DNA of 29,559 nt from JBBRZF01 sp038236965 (GTDB lineage: Bacteria > Acidobacteriota > Terriglobia > Terriglobales > Acidobacteriaceae): NCBI GenBank assembly GCA_038236965.1, contig JBBRZF010000024.1, positions 1 to 29,559 on the forward strand. The letters run 5' to 3'. The translations under genes were made by a program, and so were the position numbers. The notes beneath the pieces were generated by a model. The model was not told the DNA's origin, made no database searches, and was given only the letters and a program-made list of their open reading frames with translations. The first letter of the stretch is position 1, and each line of letters starts with the position of its first letter. Positions 22,282-29,559 of the stretch are shown here, one piece after another.

Positions 22282-24054
22282 TTATCCCTTAAACAGCTTA
22301 CCAAAGAACAATCCGATCTTCTTTATGACGTGCGGCTCGGATTTCTGCTCTGTCTTGGATTCGGTTTTAGCTGGCGGCGGCTGCGCCTTGGTGAGTTCTT
22401 GCGTTCGCTTTTGTTCGGCTTTGGCAGCCTGCCGGGCAAGTTCTGCCTGACGCTGTTTTTCTGCCTCCTGCTTAACTTGTTCTCTGCGCGTCGACTCTAA
22501 TTCGGCTACACGAGCCTGCTGCTGTTTCTGCTCTCGCGCATTCGCCAGTCTCCATTCTCGCGTCTGCTGCTTTCGCGAGATCGCGTCCTGCTTCTTGGCG
22601 TCCGCCTGTTCCTGTTTCGTCTGCGCTGCCTTGGCAGATTGGATCTGTCGTGCTTCTTCCTTGTCTTTACGGATCTGCTCAAGCTGTGCAAATTCGGCTA
22701 GTTTAGCTGCTGCCTGGTTCCTTCTGATCTGTTCGCGACTCGCGAGCTCTGCTTTGTGCGCTGCTTCGCTATCCTTCTTCGCCTGCTCGGCCTTTGCGAT
22801 TTCCTGCCGGCGCGTGGCCGCTTTATCCTTCTTTTGCTGATCCTTCTTCGCTATCTCTGCTTTGCGAACATCCTCTTTATCCTTTTTCGCCTGAGCGCTT
22901 TTCGCCTGTTCCAAGGCACGCGCGCTTACTGCCGCCTGCTTAGACTGTTCTTTGGTGGCGACCAGGGCTGCCCGCGCCGCTTCCTTGTCGCGCTTCGCTT
23001 GTTCTTTCTTCGCCGCTTCTGCCTGTCTCGCCGCTTCCTGATCTTTTTTTGCCTGCTCTGCTTTTTGCGCGGCAGTCATTCTCGCCGCTTCCTGATCCCG
23101 TTTCTGCTGTTCCTTTCGCGCTGCATCTGCAAGCTGCGCTGCTTCCTTGGCGCGCTTCTGTTCTTCCTGTTTTTCAGATTCACGCTGTTTCGCCACTTCC
23201 CGTGCCTTGGCTTCTTCCAGTCTCTTCAGATCCTGAGGAGTGGGCTCACTCTTGGGAGGGATCACGGTCGGCTGCAATCTTAAGACTACAGAACTTGTAT
23301 CGCGAGTCTTGAGCGAAGCGACGCTGTACGCCATGTCCGGTGGTTGCGCATCTTCACCGCGGAATACGAAGGGGGCATCCACTTGAACAGCGGCATCTTG
23401 TGCCGCGTGTTGTACGGTTGCTAATCGAGCAGGCCTCTCTTCCGGCTTCTCTGCGGCACGTTGCGCCGGAGGCGGCGCCGGACATCCGCATCCTTCCATG
23501 GCGCCGTTCTGTGCGCCCGAAATCTTGCCGCCCCGGAAGACTACTTCTTCGCCGGACTTGACCTGGTAAGTGCCCGATCCCATCAACTCGGTCACGATCA
23601 CCGAAGCCGTATTGTTCTCGAGGGGACGAACGCAAGTATCGCCTTTCGCGTTCGCCGCAATCGCCAGGTGAAAGACGCCCGGCCCGATCATCTGCATCTT
23701 GAAATCCGGAGTCAGCACGGTGTCGGCCACTGCATTTACGCGGTAGTTCGTTTCAATGCTGCCCGCGCTGAGACTCAACATCAAGGAGTTGCCGTCGGGC
23801 GAGGTCGCGACCGAAAGATCGGTTCCCGAGCAGATCCTGACATCCCCGCCGCGTTTAAACCGCAACAGGGCAGAACTTGCGCCTGCCGCCACCTGCGATC
23901 CGCTGAGCACCTGTGTGCCGCCACCGATAAAAACAACCGATCCACGCACGGCGGCGTCGGAGGCAAATACCTCGCCGACCGTGTTTTGCGCAGCTAATAG
24001 TCCGGGCGCACCGCAAAGAAGGAACAGCAGAAACGATTTGCAAAGGGATGGCAT
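22282..24054 (-). CDS. Secreted FecR-like protein with long 18-residue-repeat helical tail
   Basis: A 590-residue protein. A signal peptide (about 1-22) is followed by a FecR-like beta domain (about 25-175: 'LLRFKRGGDVRICSGTDLSV', 'LSAGSIETNYRV', 'GTYQVKSGEEVVFRGG') and a Cys/Pro linker ('GCGCPAPPP'). After a region of about 80 residues comes a very polar, Ala/Lys/Glu/Gln-rich segment (283-552) built of 18-residue repeats. The end is 'KKIGLFFGKLFKG', a basic-hydrophobic tail that could bind membrane. FecR-like domains occur in periplasmic sensors and surface proteins; no anti-sigma helix domain is present here. The start is the only ATG before the signal peptide; its ribosome site is weak. 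The role is unknown, and it may span periplasmic distance as a stiff helix. Confidence 0.8.
   Translation of the reverse strand: MPSLCKSFLLFLLCGAPGLLAAQNTVGEVFASDAAVRGSVVFIGGGTQVLSGSQVAAGASSALLRFKRGGDVRICSGTDLSVATSPDGNSLMLSLSAGSIETNYRVNAVADTVLTPDFKMQMIGPGVFHLAIAANAKGDTCVRPLENNTASVIVTELMGSGTYQVKSGEEVVFRGGKISGAQNGAMEGCGCPAPPPAQRAAEKPEERPARLATVQHAAQDAAVQVDAPFVFRGEDAQPPDMAYSVASLKTRDTSSVVLRLQPTVIPPKSEPTPQDLKRLEEAKAREVAKQRESEKQEEQKRAKEAAQLADAARKEQQKRDQEAARMTAAQKAEQAKKDQEAARQAEAAKKEQAKRDKEAARAALVATKEQSKQAAVSARALEQAKSAQAKKDKEDVRKAEIAKKDQQKKDKAATRRQEIAKAEQAKKDSEAAHKAELASREQIRRNQAAAKLAEFAQLEQIRKDKEEARQIQSAKAAQTKQEQADAKKQDAISRKQQTREWRLANAREQKQQQARVAELESTRREQVKQEAEKQRQAELARQAAKAEQKRTQELTKAQPPPAKTESKTEQKSEPHVIKKIGLFFGKLFKG
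22561..23208 (-). repeat. Twelve tandem 54-bp coding repeats (18 residues each)
   Basis: Residues 283-498 of the FecR-like protein divide without gaps into twelve 18-residue units, for example RDQEAARMTAAQKAEQAK, KDQEAARQAEAAKKEQAK and KDKAATRRQEIAKAEQAK. The approximate consensus is [KR]DxEAARxAExAKxEQxK. Three weaker units continue to residue 552. Eighteen residues equal five turns of an alpha helix, so charged and alanine faces stay in register along a straight rod. The units have diverged at DNA level, so the array is old. Confidence 0.85.
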
Positions 24055-24076
24055 AGCGGAAGTTGTATTGAATCAC

Positions 24077-24093
24077 ACTTTAGCCGCTAAAGT
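24077..24093. promoter_or_regulatory. 17-bp perfect palindrome upstream of the FecR-like gene
   Basis: ACTTTAG and CTAAAGT flank CCG. It lies 23 nt before the FecR-like start codon, between that gene and flgL. It could be an operator, or a lone copy of a TAAAG-type repetitive palindrome. No copy was noticed elsewhere in the window. Confidence 0.4.
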
Positions 24094-24150
24094 CGCGTGT
24101 TTCCGGTGAGGCCGGGGGTTGGGCTTCCCATGGGGCGAAGCGTGCCTGCT

Positions 24151-25044
24151 TTATCGCAAGTAATCGAGCAGGCTCAGTGTTGAGGTCTTGCCGGCCGCAG
24201 CAAGCGCCGACTTATAGGCAAACTCGGCCTCTGTGAGGTCTGTTGCCGACTTCATAGGATCTGCCCCGACCAATTCGTTTTCGCGTGCGGCAAATTGCAG
24301 CTTTTGCCCATTGAGAAAAGTTTCATCCGCATCGATCTGGTTCATCGCGTTGCCGAAGAAGACACGTACCGAAGTCACGTGATTGAATGCTGCGCGGACC
24401 TCAGAGGTCGCGGAGGTGATTCCCGGCTTATCGTTCGTGTTCAATGCGGTCGCTAATTTATCGAGCGAATCGAACACACTGGCTCCGGCCTTGGCGAAAA
24501 GTTCATCGCCAGGGAAGTTGGTTTGGATCGACCTGGTCTCCCCTACTCGTACATCGATGGTTGCGGAGTTGCCGTAATACAAGATCGCATCCGTTCCCGC
24601 TGGGTCCTTCTTGAATGGGGGTGAATCGTTCTGCGTTCCCGCAAATACGAAGATGCCGTTGTAGGAGACATTCGCAAGGCTCAGCATCTGGTCTCGGATA
24701 CCGCTCACTTCCTGCGCCAAAGCCTTTCGGTTCTCCGCCGTCTGGGTTCCGTTCGCGCCTTCTACACCCAGCGTTATGGCTCGCTGCAGCGAAGTCACCA
24801 CCGACGATAAGGTCGAGTCCGCTGTGTTTAGTCCGGCACGAACGCTGGCAATGCTGTGCAGGAATTCATCGTTAGCAGCCGAGCGGGAATTGTTCTGTAT
24901 CTGCATGGTCCACGCCGCCGCATCTTCCGAGACCAGTCCCACGCGCCGACCCGAGGCCAGTTGTTGCGTCGCACGGCTTTGCGCATTGCGCGCCGTGCCA
25001 AGGGCTGACAGCAGTCCAGCATAGGAATCAGGATTCACCCGCAT
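24151..25044 (-). CDS. flgL: Flagellar hook-filament junction protein FlgL
   Basis: A 297-residue flagellin-like protein. The N-terminal helix region 'LLSALGTARNAQSRATQQLASGRRV' and 'IASVRAGLNTADSTLSSVVTSLQRAITLGVEGANG' match FlgL/flagellin D0-D1, followed by 'LANVSYNGIFVFAGTQND', typical of FlgL. The C-terminal 'DLTEAEFAYKSALAAAGKTSTLSLLDYL' matches the last helix. FlgL joins the hook cap FlgK to the filament outside the cell. It starts 3 nt after the flgK stop with an AGGAAGG-type ribosome site inside the flgK end. It is the last gene of the flagellar run. Confidence 0.92.
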   Translation of the reverse strand: MRVNPDSYAGLLSALGTARNAQSRATQQLASGRRVGLVSEDAAAWTMQIQNNSRSAANDEFLHSIASVRAGLNTADSTLSSVVTSLQRAITLGVEGANGTQTAENRKALAQEVSGIRDQMLSLANVSYNGIFVFAGTQNDSPPFKKDPAGTDAILYYGNSATIDVRVGETRSIQTNFPGDELFAKAGASVFDSLDKLATALNTNDKPGITSATSEVRAAFNHVTSVRVFFGNAMNQIDADETFLNGQKLQFAARENELVGADPMKSATDLTEAEFAYKSALAAAGKTSTLSLLDYLR

Positions 25045-25047
25045 ACG

Positions 25048-26412
25048 TTACCTTCCTAAATTCACGGCCGTTTCCAGCAGATCGTTCACCACGCTGATGA
25101 CCCGGGCCGAGGCTTCATAGGCGCGCTGGAAGCGTATGAGGTTCGCCGCCTCCTCGTCCATCGAAACCCCGGAGATGGCACCGCGCTGGTCATCGAGTTG
25201 TTGCAACATCAGCGAACTCGCCACTGCTTCGCTCTTGGCGTTCGCGATCGAACTGCCTACGTCGAAGGAGATGCGCCCATAGCAATCCAATGGTTTTTCC
25301 TGACCCACCACCGCCGTATCGCGCACTGCGAGTAGTTTTACGATATTGCCGTTGCTGCCCTTCGTTCCGTCGGAGCTGGCTGCTATCTGCGAGCCATCCG
25401 TCAGAAGCAGTCTCATGCTCGCGGCCGCTCCTTTGGTGGTCGCGCCCGTGGTGAATAGATCCGTCCCTGCGACGCCGTTCGCGTCGAAACCGAGTTTGTG
25501 TGCGGCGTTGAAAGCCGACGATACGCCCTCCGCCAGCGAGTCGATGTCCGAGATCAATTTTCTGACCGACTGGTCTCGCGCGCGCAAGGTGCCGCCCAAC
25601 AATCCACCGGTAATATTGCTGGTGATGTCATCGTCTCCGGCGAATACATGCGTCGTGCCGCTCGCGCTGTCCAGCGCAGTCTTCAAGGGGAAGGTCTTTT
25701 GTCCTACGACCAGGGGCGCGCCATTTGCGGCTGTCACCGAAATGCCGTTTTCCGTCTGGACGACGGATACGTCCATCTGCTCGGAAAGTTTCTTGAGCAA
25801 TGCCGTGCGCTGATCTTCGGCGGCACCAGTGTCCTGACCGATGGACTGGCGCGCCGCAACCTCGACACTCGCTGAGGCAATCTGCTCCAGGAGTTCGTTG
25901 ATGCTTCCGACAGACTGTTTTGTGCTGAGGTCCAGGTTTGACTGTATCGACCGCAGCTTCTGCGCGATCTCGCGGAATCCGGACGCCAGGTTGCTGGAGG
26001 CAATCATCACAGATTGCCTCAGCGAAGTGTCGGAAGGCTGTGTCGAAAGTCTCTCCAGACTGTTAAAGAGGGCATTCATTTTCGAATCCAGTCCGGACGA
26101 AGTATTGCTGAACAGGGACTCGACCTCGCTCATGCTCTGTATGTAACTCTCTGTGCCGCTCTGCTGCTGTGTCTCCTGCTGTATGCGCAGTTCGAGCACG
26201 CGGTCGCGCAGGCTTTCAATGCCGGAGACATTCACGCCGCGCGGCACCATGACGCTGCCGTTAAAGGTCGGTGAATCTTCCTCCATGTTGGCGCGTCGCC
26301 GGGTGTAGCCCGGAGTGTTCGCGTTGGCGATGTTGTTGGTGGTGGTTTCCAAAGCGATCTGCTGCGCGGTCAGTCCGCGAAGTGCGATGGAAATGCTTCC
26401 GGTCAGGCTCAT
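25048..26412 (-). CDS. flgK: Flagellar hook-associated protein FlgK
   Basis: A 454-residue protein, somewhat shorter than enterobacterial FlgK, which points to a reduced surface domain. The N-terminus has 'GSISIALRGLTAQQIALETT' and 'NNIANANTPGYTRRRA', and the C-terminus 'EEAANLIRFQRAYEASARVI', the paired end helices common to axial proteins. 'LRDRVLELRIQQETQQQSGTE' is the FlgK-type segment after the first helix. FlgK caps the hook and begins the hook-filament junction. It starts one base after the flgN-like stop (TGA-G-ATG), so it is translated in series with it. Confidence 0.96.
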   Translation of the reverse strand: MSLTGSISIALRGLTAQQIALETTTNNIANANTPGYTRRRANMEEDSPTFNGSVMVPRGVNVSGIESLRDRVLELRIQQETQQQSGTESYIQSMSEVESLFSNTSSGLDSKMNALFNSLERLSTQPSDTSLRQSVMIASSNLASGFREIAQKLRSIQSNLDLSTKQSVGSINELLEQIASASVEVAARQSIGQDTGAAEDQRTALLKKLSEQMDVSVVQTENGISVTAANGAPLVVGQKTFPLKTALDSASGTTHVFAGDDDITSNITGGLLGGTLRARDQSVRKLISDIDSLAEGVSSAFNAAHKLGFDANGVAGTDLFTTGATTKGAAASMRLLLTDGSQIAASSDGTKGSNGNIVKLLAVRDTAVVGQEKPLDCYGRISFDVGSSIANAKSEAVASSLMLQQLDDQRGAISGVSMDEEAANLIRFQRAYEASARVISVVNDLLETAVNLGR

Positions 26413-26413
26413 C

Positions 26414-26818
26414 TCACTGCCTCAAGCCAGCGCGGGATTCCCGCATTGAATAAGCGCCCTCGGCGACTGCGTGAACCTGTGACATCACGGCGTTCGAGCG
26501 CCTCAACTTTGCCAAAAACAATTTCGCCAATCGCAACGTCCCGCGAACTTCGGCTACGGCATTGAGCAGAGTGTCCCGGGTGTCTTCCGCAGTCGCCGGC
26601 TGTGCCTGACGCGCCCGTTCACGATGGCGCATGGCGGACACCGCCGCACACTGCGATTCCAAGGCCCAGACCTGTTGCTCGATCTCTTCGGCGTTCTGTT
26701 CCTTCAACGCGTCCAGCAGCGCGGTTACCGCGGCATGAATGGCGTTGACCAATCGCGATTGACGGTCGTCGGCCTGGGATCCCGGGACGGTGCTGGCGGA
26801 CTTGTTTGGGGTCGGCAT
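26414..26818 (-). CDS. flgN: FlgN-like chaperone for FlgK and FlgL (probable)
   Basis: A 134-residue, mostly helical protein. FlgN proteins are poorly conserved; the best support is position between flgM and flgK, size, and long amphipathic helices ('NAIHAAVTALLDALKEQNAEE', 'VRGTLRLAKLFLAKLRRSNAV'). FlgN binds the C-terminal helices of unfolded FlgK and FlgL in the cytoplasm and brings them to the export gate. It starts 6 nt after flgM. The N-terminal 20 residues are polar and probably unordered. Another small flagellar chaperone is the main alternative. Confidence 0.62.
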   Translation of the reverse strand: MPTPNKSASTVPGSQADDRQSRLVNAIHAAVTALLDALKEQNAEEIEQQVWALESQCAAVSAMRHRERARQAQPATAEDTRDTLLNAVAEVRGTLRLAKLFLAKLRRSNAVMSQVHAVAEGAYSMRESRAGLRQ

Positions 26819-26824
26819 CGCGGG

Positions 26825-27124
26825 CTACACCTTTACTCCGTCGCCGAAATGTTCGCTCATCATGGCCGACGCCGTTGCTCCGGCATCTGCGCGATAGGTC
26901 CCATTCAACAAAGAAGCGCGCAGAGCCTCGACCCGTTCCTGCCGTATCTCCGGCACGGAGGCCAATTGCGAATGCAGCGCGCTCAGGCGGGCGCTGTCCG
27001 CAGAGAGACTGGCCGTCACTCCCGTCGTGTCCAGTTCTGTACTCGGCCGTTTATGAGTCACTTTGCCCGCGCGTTCCTCGTTGGCAATGGACGCCGCCGC
27101 AACCGTATTGATATCGATTCTCAT
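26825..27124 (-). CDS. flgM: Anti-sigma28 factor FlgM
   Basis: A 99-residue protein beginning 'MRIDINTVAAASIANEE' and holding the C-terminal helical sigma28-binding region: 'SARLSALHSQLASVPEIRQE' followed by 'ALRASLLNGTYRADAGATASAM'. FlgM holds FliA inactive until the hook is finished and FlgM is exported. Its N-terminus is expected to be disordered for export. TGAGGA lies upstream of the ATG, and a near-consensus sigma28 promoter precedes it, so FlgM is probably under control of the sigma factor it inhibits. Co-transcription with flgN-flgK-flgL is likely. Confidence 0.87.
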   Translation of the reverse strand: MRIDINTVAAASIANEERAGKVTHKRPSTELDTTGVTASLSADSARLSALHSQLASVPEIRQERVEALRASLLNGTYRADAGATASAMMSEHFGDGVKV

Positions 27125-27163
27125 GACCGGATCCTCAGTTCTTGTAATCCTGTTGCAATTTAC

Positions 27164-27190
27164 CTATCGGCAAACGATTAGAAACCTTTA
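27164..27190 (-). promoter_or_regulatory. Sigma28 (FliA) promoter for flgM-flgN-flgK-flgL
   Basis: On the minus strand TAAAGGTT (27190-27183), an 11-base spacer and GCCGATAG (27171-27164) match the enterobacterial sigma28 consensus TAAAGTTT-N11-GCCGATAA, with exact spacing and few mismatches. The -35 lies inside the last codons of flgJ. The predicted start is about 30 nt before the flgM ATG. Confidence 0.85.
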
Positions 27191-27621
27191 ATGCCTGCTG
27201 TTTTTTGCTTTAAAACTTGCACGGTTGTCTCTCCATCGGCGTCCGTTCGGCCGACTTGACCGCTTGCGAGGTTACTCTGGTGACCCCCCTCCGCCGGGCA
27301 AGCGGGCAAGAGATGCTTTTCGATTACCTTCGCGATGCCGAAACCGCCGCGGGCTACGATAGCTCCACTGATAGCCTGCACTCCGAGACTTTGAAAATTA
27401 TCGGCGCCGGGATCTTGTTCATCGCCCGGGAGGGTTTGGATCGTCTGCTCCATCTTTTCCAGCCAACTGGACAGCAGGATGGATTCGAAGTCAGTCGCAG
27501 ATTTGTGGACCTTGTTTGCATCGCCGCAAGCGGGACTACGCAGTTCGCGCGAGGCCTGGGAGGCGCGCGCTTCCATCAGTGCTCCGCGTGAAGACGACAG
27601 ATGCAGCGCATCTGAACTCAT
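27178..27621 (-). CDS. flgJ: FlgJ-type rod-binding protein without muramidase domain
   Basis: A 147-residue protein. The rod-binding domain is recognisable as 'SATDFESILLSSWLEKMEQT' and 'GADNFQSLGVQAISGAIVARG' with 'GGFGIAKVIEKHL'. E. coli FlgJ continues into a glucosaminidase domain that opens the peptidoglycan; here that domain is absent, as in many other phyla, so a separate lytic enzyme must do this. The start ATG overlaps the flgI stop as ATGA with GGAGG 5 nt upstream. Its last codons contain the -35 of the sigma28 promoter. The ~40 C-terminal residues after 'EKHL' are polar with no known motif. Confidence 0.85.
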   Translation of the reverse strand: MSSDALHLSSSRGALMEARASQASRELRSPACGDANKVHKSATDFESILLSSWLEKMEQTIQTLPGDEQDPGADNFQSLGVQAISGAIVARGGFGIAKVIEKHLLPACPAEGGHQSNLASGQVGRTDADGETTVQVLKQKTAGIKGF

Positions 27622-28736
27622 AGAACCTCCAAGTCGCCCTCAAGGGCGCCCGCCGCTTTGATGGCTTGCAGGATGGCCACCACGTCTCGCGCTGTGGCGC
27701 CGATCGATTGCAGTCCGTTAACCAGGTCCTCCACGCTCGAACCTTCCTTCAATTCGATACGTCTCGCCGCGCTTTCCTGCGTTTTCGTAGTTGTCTGCGG
27801 CATCACCATGGTTTCGCCTGACGAGTTCGGATAAGGCTGCGAGATCTTGAAATCCGTCGTCACTTCGATAGACAGGTTTCCGTGCAGGATAGAAACTGCA
27901 CCCAGCCTGACTTCGCGACCCAGCACAATGGTCCCTGTGCGTTCGTTCACCACGACCTTGGCGTGCGGATGGATGGTCACGGTCAGCTTCTCGATCCTCG
28001 CCAGCAAGTCGGGGACGGACTTTGCATGCGCCAGGGAGGGAGTGATCTCTACGCGTCGGCCATCGATGGCTGCGGCCATCTTGGTTCCGAATTCGTGATT
28101 GATGACCTCGGCGAGGCCCTCTGCGCCGCCGTAATCGGATTCATGAAGCAATAGCGAGATGCGCTCCATCTCGCGCAAATCGATGGCCGCACCGCGCTCC
28201 ACCGTACCGCCGGAGGGAATGCGCGCGACCGTCGGGTGGTTAACCTGTTTCGAGTTTCCTCCTCCGCCCGCTGAATATCCGCCGAGCGTCAGCGGGCCTT
28301 GCGCTGCACCGTAAACCTGCCCGTCCGCAGCCTGTAAAGGAGTGAGCAGCAGCAGCCCTCCTTCAAGGGACTTCGCGTCGCCAATGGAGGAGACGGTCAC
28401 ATCCAGTTGTGTGCCCGGATGGGAGAAGGTCGGTAGCGTCGCCGTCACAAAGACGGCGGCGACGTTGTTGACGCGCACAGATGCCGCAGGGATTTGCATA
28501 CCCATCCGCTGCAGGACATTGGAGAGCATCTGAATGGTGAAGACCGTTTGCCTGCGATCCCCAGTGCCGTTCAGTCCGACGACGATGCCGTAACCAACCA
28601 AGGCATTCTCGCGCACGCCTTCAACCGAGACGAGGTCGCGAACATGTACCTGCCGTTCTCCTTGCACTTCTGCGAACACGGGTGAGAACGTGCAACCGAG
28701 GAAGAGCAGCATTGCGAGCAGTCTTCGGATCGTCAT
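27618..28736 (-). CDS. flgI: Flagellar P-ring protein FlgI
   Basis: A 372-residue protein of usual family length. A signal peptide ends at 'SPVFA'. The mature protein starts with 'VRDLVSVEGVRENALVGYGI' and has the family segments 'VGLNGTGDR', 'SNVLQRMG', 'VNNVAAVFVTATLP', 'DVTVSSIGDAKSLEGGLLLL', 'VVVNERTGTIVLGREVR' and 'VVAILQAIKAAGAL'. FlgI forms the ring around the rod in the peptidoglycan layer. It lies one base after flgH and overlaps flgJ by 4 bases, in the usual H-I-J order. Confidence 0.98.
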   Translation of the reverse strand: MTIRRLLAMLLFLGCTFSPVFAEVQGERQVHVRDLVSVEGVRENALVGYGIVVGLNGTGDRRQTVFTIQMLSNVLQRMGMQIPAASVRVNNVAAVFVTATLPTFSHPGTQLDVTVSSIGDAKSLEGGLLLLTPLQAADGQVYGAAQGPLTLGGYSAGGGGNSKQVNHPTVARIPSGGTVERGAAIDLREMERISLLLHESDYGGAEGLAEVINHEFGTKMAAAIDGRRVEITPSLAHAKSVPDLLARIEKLTVTIHPHAKVVVNERTGTIVLGREVRLGAVSILHGNLSIEVTTDFKISQPYPNSSGETMVMPQTTTKTQESAARRIELKEGSSVEDLVNGLQSIGATARDVVAILQAIKAAGALEGDLEVL

Positions 28737-28737
28737 T

Positions 28738-29424
28738 TCAGAACCCCAGTATCTTCAGCAACAATCGCACGATTACGTTAGGAGGACGTGTGCCGTCGCT
28801 GATCACACCTTTGCCAAGCAGTTCGAGCTCGAGGCTGCTCATGGAGGTGGAAGCGACGGAGCCATCGGCCTGTATGTCTCCCGGTCGCACCAGACCGCGG
28901 ATGATGACGATCTGCCGTTCGTTGTTCACGGTCACGTCGCGTTGTGCCTGTACTACCAGCAAACCACTCGGCAGGGTGGCAACCACTTGTCCGGCCAAGC
29001 TGGTGCGAAGCCTCGATGTCGATTGTGTCTGTCCCTGTCCCGCAAGTTTGGCCGAGGAGTGAGGCGAGAATAAGGATTCGATATTGCTGGTGCTTAGCTG
29101 GCCGGCCAACGCTGAGACGCCAGAATTTGCCGTGAAGGTGCGTTCCGTAGCCACGCTTCCGCTCGATGCTGCCGTCGTGTCTTCGACGATGCGGACGATC
29201 ACCAGATCGTTCACATGGCGCGCCTTGTAGTCGGACGCTAATTCTGTCATCGGCGATCCCGGAACCCAAAGGCTGCCAAGGGTTGCCGGAACAGAGGCCA
29301 CCGACGTCTGCGGAAGTCCACGCAGGTATTCGTCGAGTGAGCGGCGCGGCTTCGCCGCCGAACGCGCGTGAATCGATCCACAGAGAAGCAGTAATGAGCA
29401 GAATAGTGAGAAGCAACGCCGCAT
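28738..29424 (-). CDS. flgH: Flagellar L-ring protein FlgH
   Basis: A 228-residue protein. The signal sequence 'LFCSLLLLCGSIHA' contains a cysteine that may be the lipoprotein cysteine, though 'LLLC' is not a canonical lipobox. Family segments follow: 'GSLWVPGSPM', 'ARHVNDLVIVRIVEDT', 'LRTSLAGQVVATLPSGLLVV', 'VTVNNERQIVIIRGLVRPGDI' and 'SLELELLGKGVISDG'. FlgH forms the ring in the outer membrane, so the cell is diderm. ATG 29424 is preferred over the TTG at 29427, since GAGG lies 7 nt upstream of it, and it overlaps the flgA stop by one base (TGATG). Confidence 0.95.
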   Translation of the reverse strand: MRRCFSLFCSLLLLCGSIHARSAAKPRRSLDEYLRGLPQTSVASVPATLGSLWVPGSPMTELASDYKARHVNDLVIVRIVEDTTAASSGSVATERTFTANSGVSALAGQLSTSNIESLFSPHSSAKLAGQGQTQSTSRLRTSLAGQVVATLPSGLLVVQAQRDVTVNNERQIVIIRGLVRPGDIQADGSVASTSMSSLELELLGKGVISDGTRPPNVIVRLLLKILGF

Positions 29425-29559
29425 CAATGCACCTCGGTCACGGCGGCAAATAATCCGGGGGCGATTACGCGCACCCGCCAGATCAAGTGGTTTTCGAAGC
29501 GCACGCGAACCATCTCCCCCACCCTTCCGGTATCCAGTACGGTCACCGGCAACGTGATA
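29424..29559 (-). CDS. flgA: FlgA, P-ring assembly chaperone, C-terminal part (5' end outside window)
   Basis: The minus-strand frame is open to the right edge; 44 residues are seen. 'VTVLDTGRVGEMVRVRFEN' and 'WRVRVIAPGLFAAV' match the C-terminal beta-clip/SAF-like end of FlgA, where family members have 'G.VG..IRV.N..S......V...G.V'. FlgA is periplasmic and helps FlgI assemble the P ring. The stop overlaps the flgH ATG by one base. The position directly before flgH supports the call, but the visible piece is short. Confidence 0.78.
   Translation of the reverse strand, partial: ITLPVTVLDTGRVGEMVRVRFENHLIWRVRVIAPGLFAAVTEVH

Noticed and set aside
22282..22500. Extension of the cytochrome frame to 22500
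   Set aside because: This part is opposite the end of the FecR-like gene and codes for a Leu/Phe-rich artefact, not cytochrome.
22561..23208. 54-bp periodic sequence as a possible CRISPR-like array
   Set aside because: It is in frame in one long coding sequence, has no spacers, and the units have diverged as protein repeats do.
1..29559. tRNA, rRNA, insertion sequence, integrase or origin
   Set aside because: No tRNA T-arm pattern with matching stems, no transposase or integrase motif, and no DnaA-box cluster was seen on reading; a covariance-model search would be needed to be certain.

Overview
The window looks like chromosomal DNA from a moderately GC-rich, Gram-negative, motile bacterium. 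The most likely source is an acidobacterium of the Terriglobia/Koribacter type. This is inferred from the style of the gene products, not from a marker gene: a 1618-residue secreted protein with Asp-box propeller repeats, Ig-like and HYDIN-like domains and a 'PGTYPVTVTA' tail; a FecR-like protein with a long Ala/Lys/Glu tail; and P-ring and L-ring flagellar genes, which show an outer membrane.

Layout. 1-3143 (+): end of a cysteine desulfurase-like gene, then dsrM-like, dsrK-like and dsrC genes, tightly packed. 3257-5308 (-): a CpxA/CpxR-like two-component pair. 5327-5783: no gene. 5784-6215 (+): a stand-alone receiver protein. 6216-6556: no gene. 6557-11413 (+): the giant secreted protein, with a classical terminator. 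11465-11732 (-): a frameshifted, truncated ECF sigma factor remnant. 11817-14096 (+): L,D-transpeptidase, a small membrane protein and an SPFH/band-7 protein. 14278-21196 (+): unknown secreted protein, a frameshifted family-5 solute-binding protein, NtrY-like kinase, NtrC-like sigma54 activator, a shortened NfeD-like protein and a broken flotillin. 21276-22281 (+): nitroreductase and a frameshifted cytochrome c. 22282-24054 (-): FecR-like protein with 18-residue repeats. 24151-29559 (-): flagellar operon flgA(partial)-flgH-flgI-flgJ-flgM-flgN-flgK-flgL.

How the genes work together. DsrM and DsrK would pass quinol electrons to the two-cysteine DsrC, and the neighbouring desulfurase is a possible sulfur donor; no dsrAB, dsrJ, dsrO or dsrP is in the window. 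The binding protein, sensor kinase and sigma54 activator are translationally coupled and have no transporter permease beside them, so the binding protein may feed the sensor. The flagellar genes are in expected order, with a near-perfect sigma28 promoter inside the end of flgJ that would drive flgM-flgN-flgK-flgL late in assembly.

The main oddity is a concentration of damaged genes between about 11.4 and 22.3 kb: ECF sigma, binding protein, NfeD, flotillin and cytochrome c. Some lesions are single-base shifts that could be sequencing errors. Others, such as lost segments and lost C-termini, cannot be.
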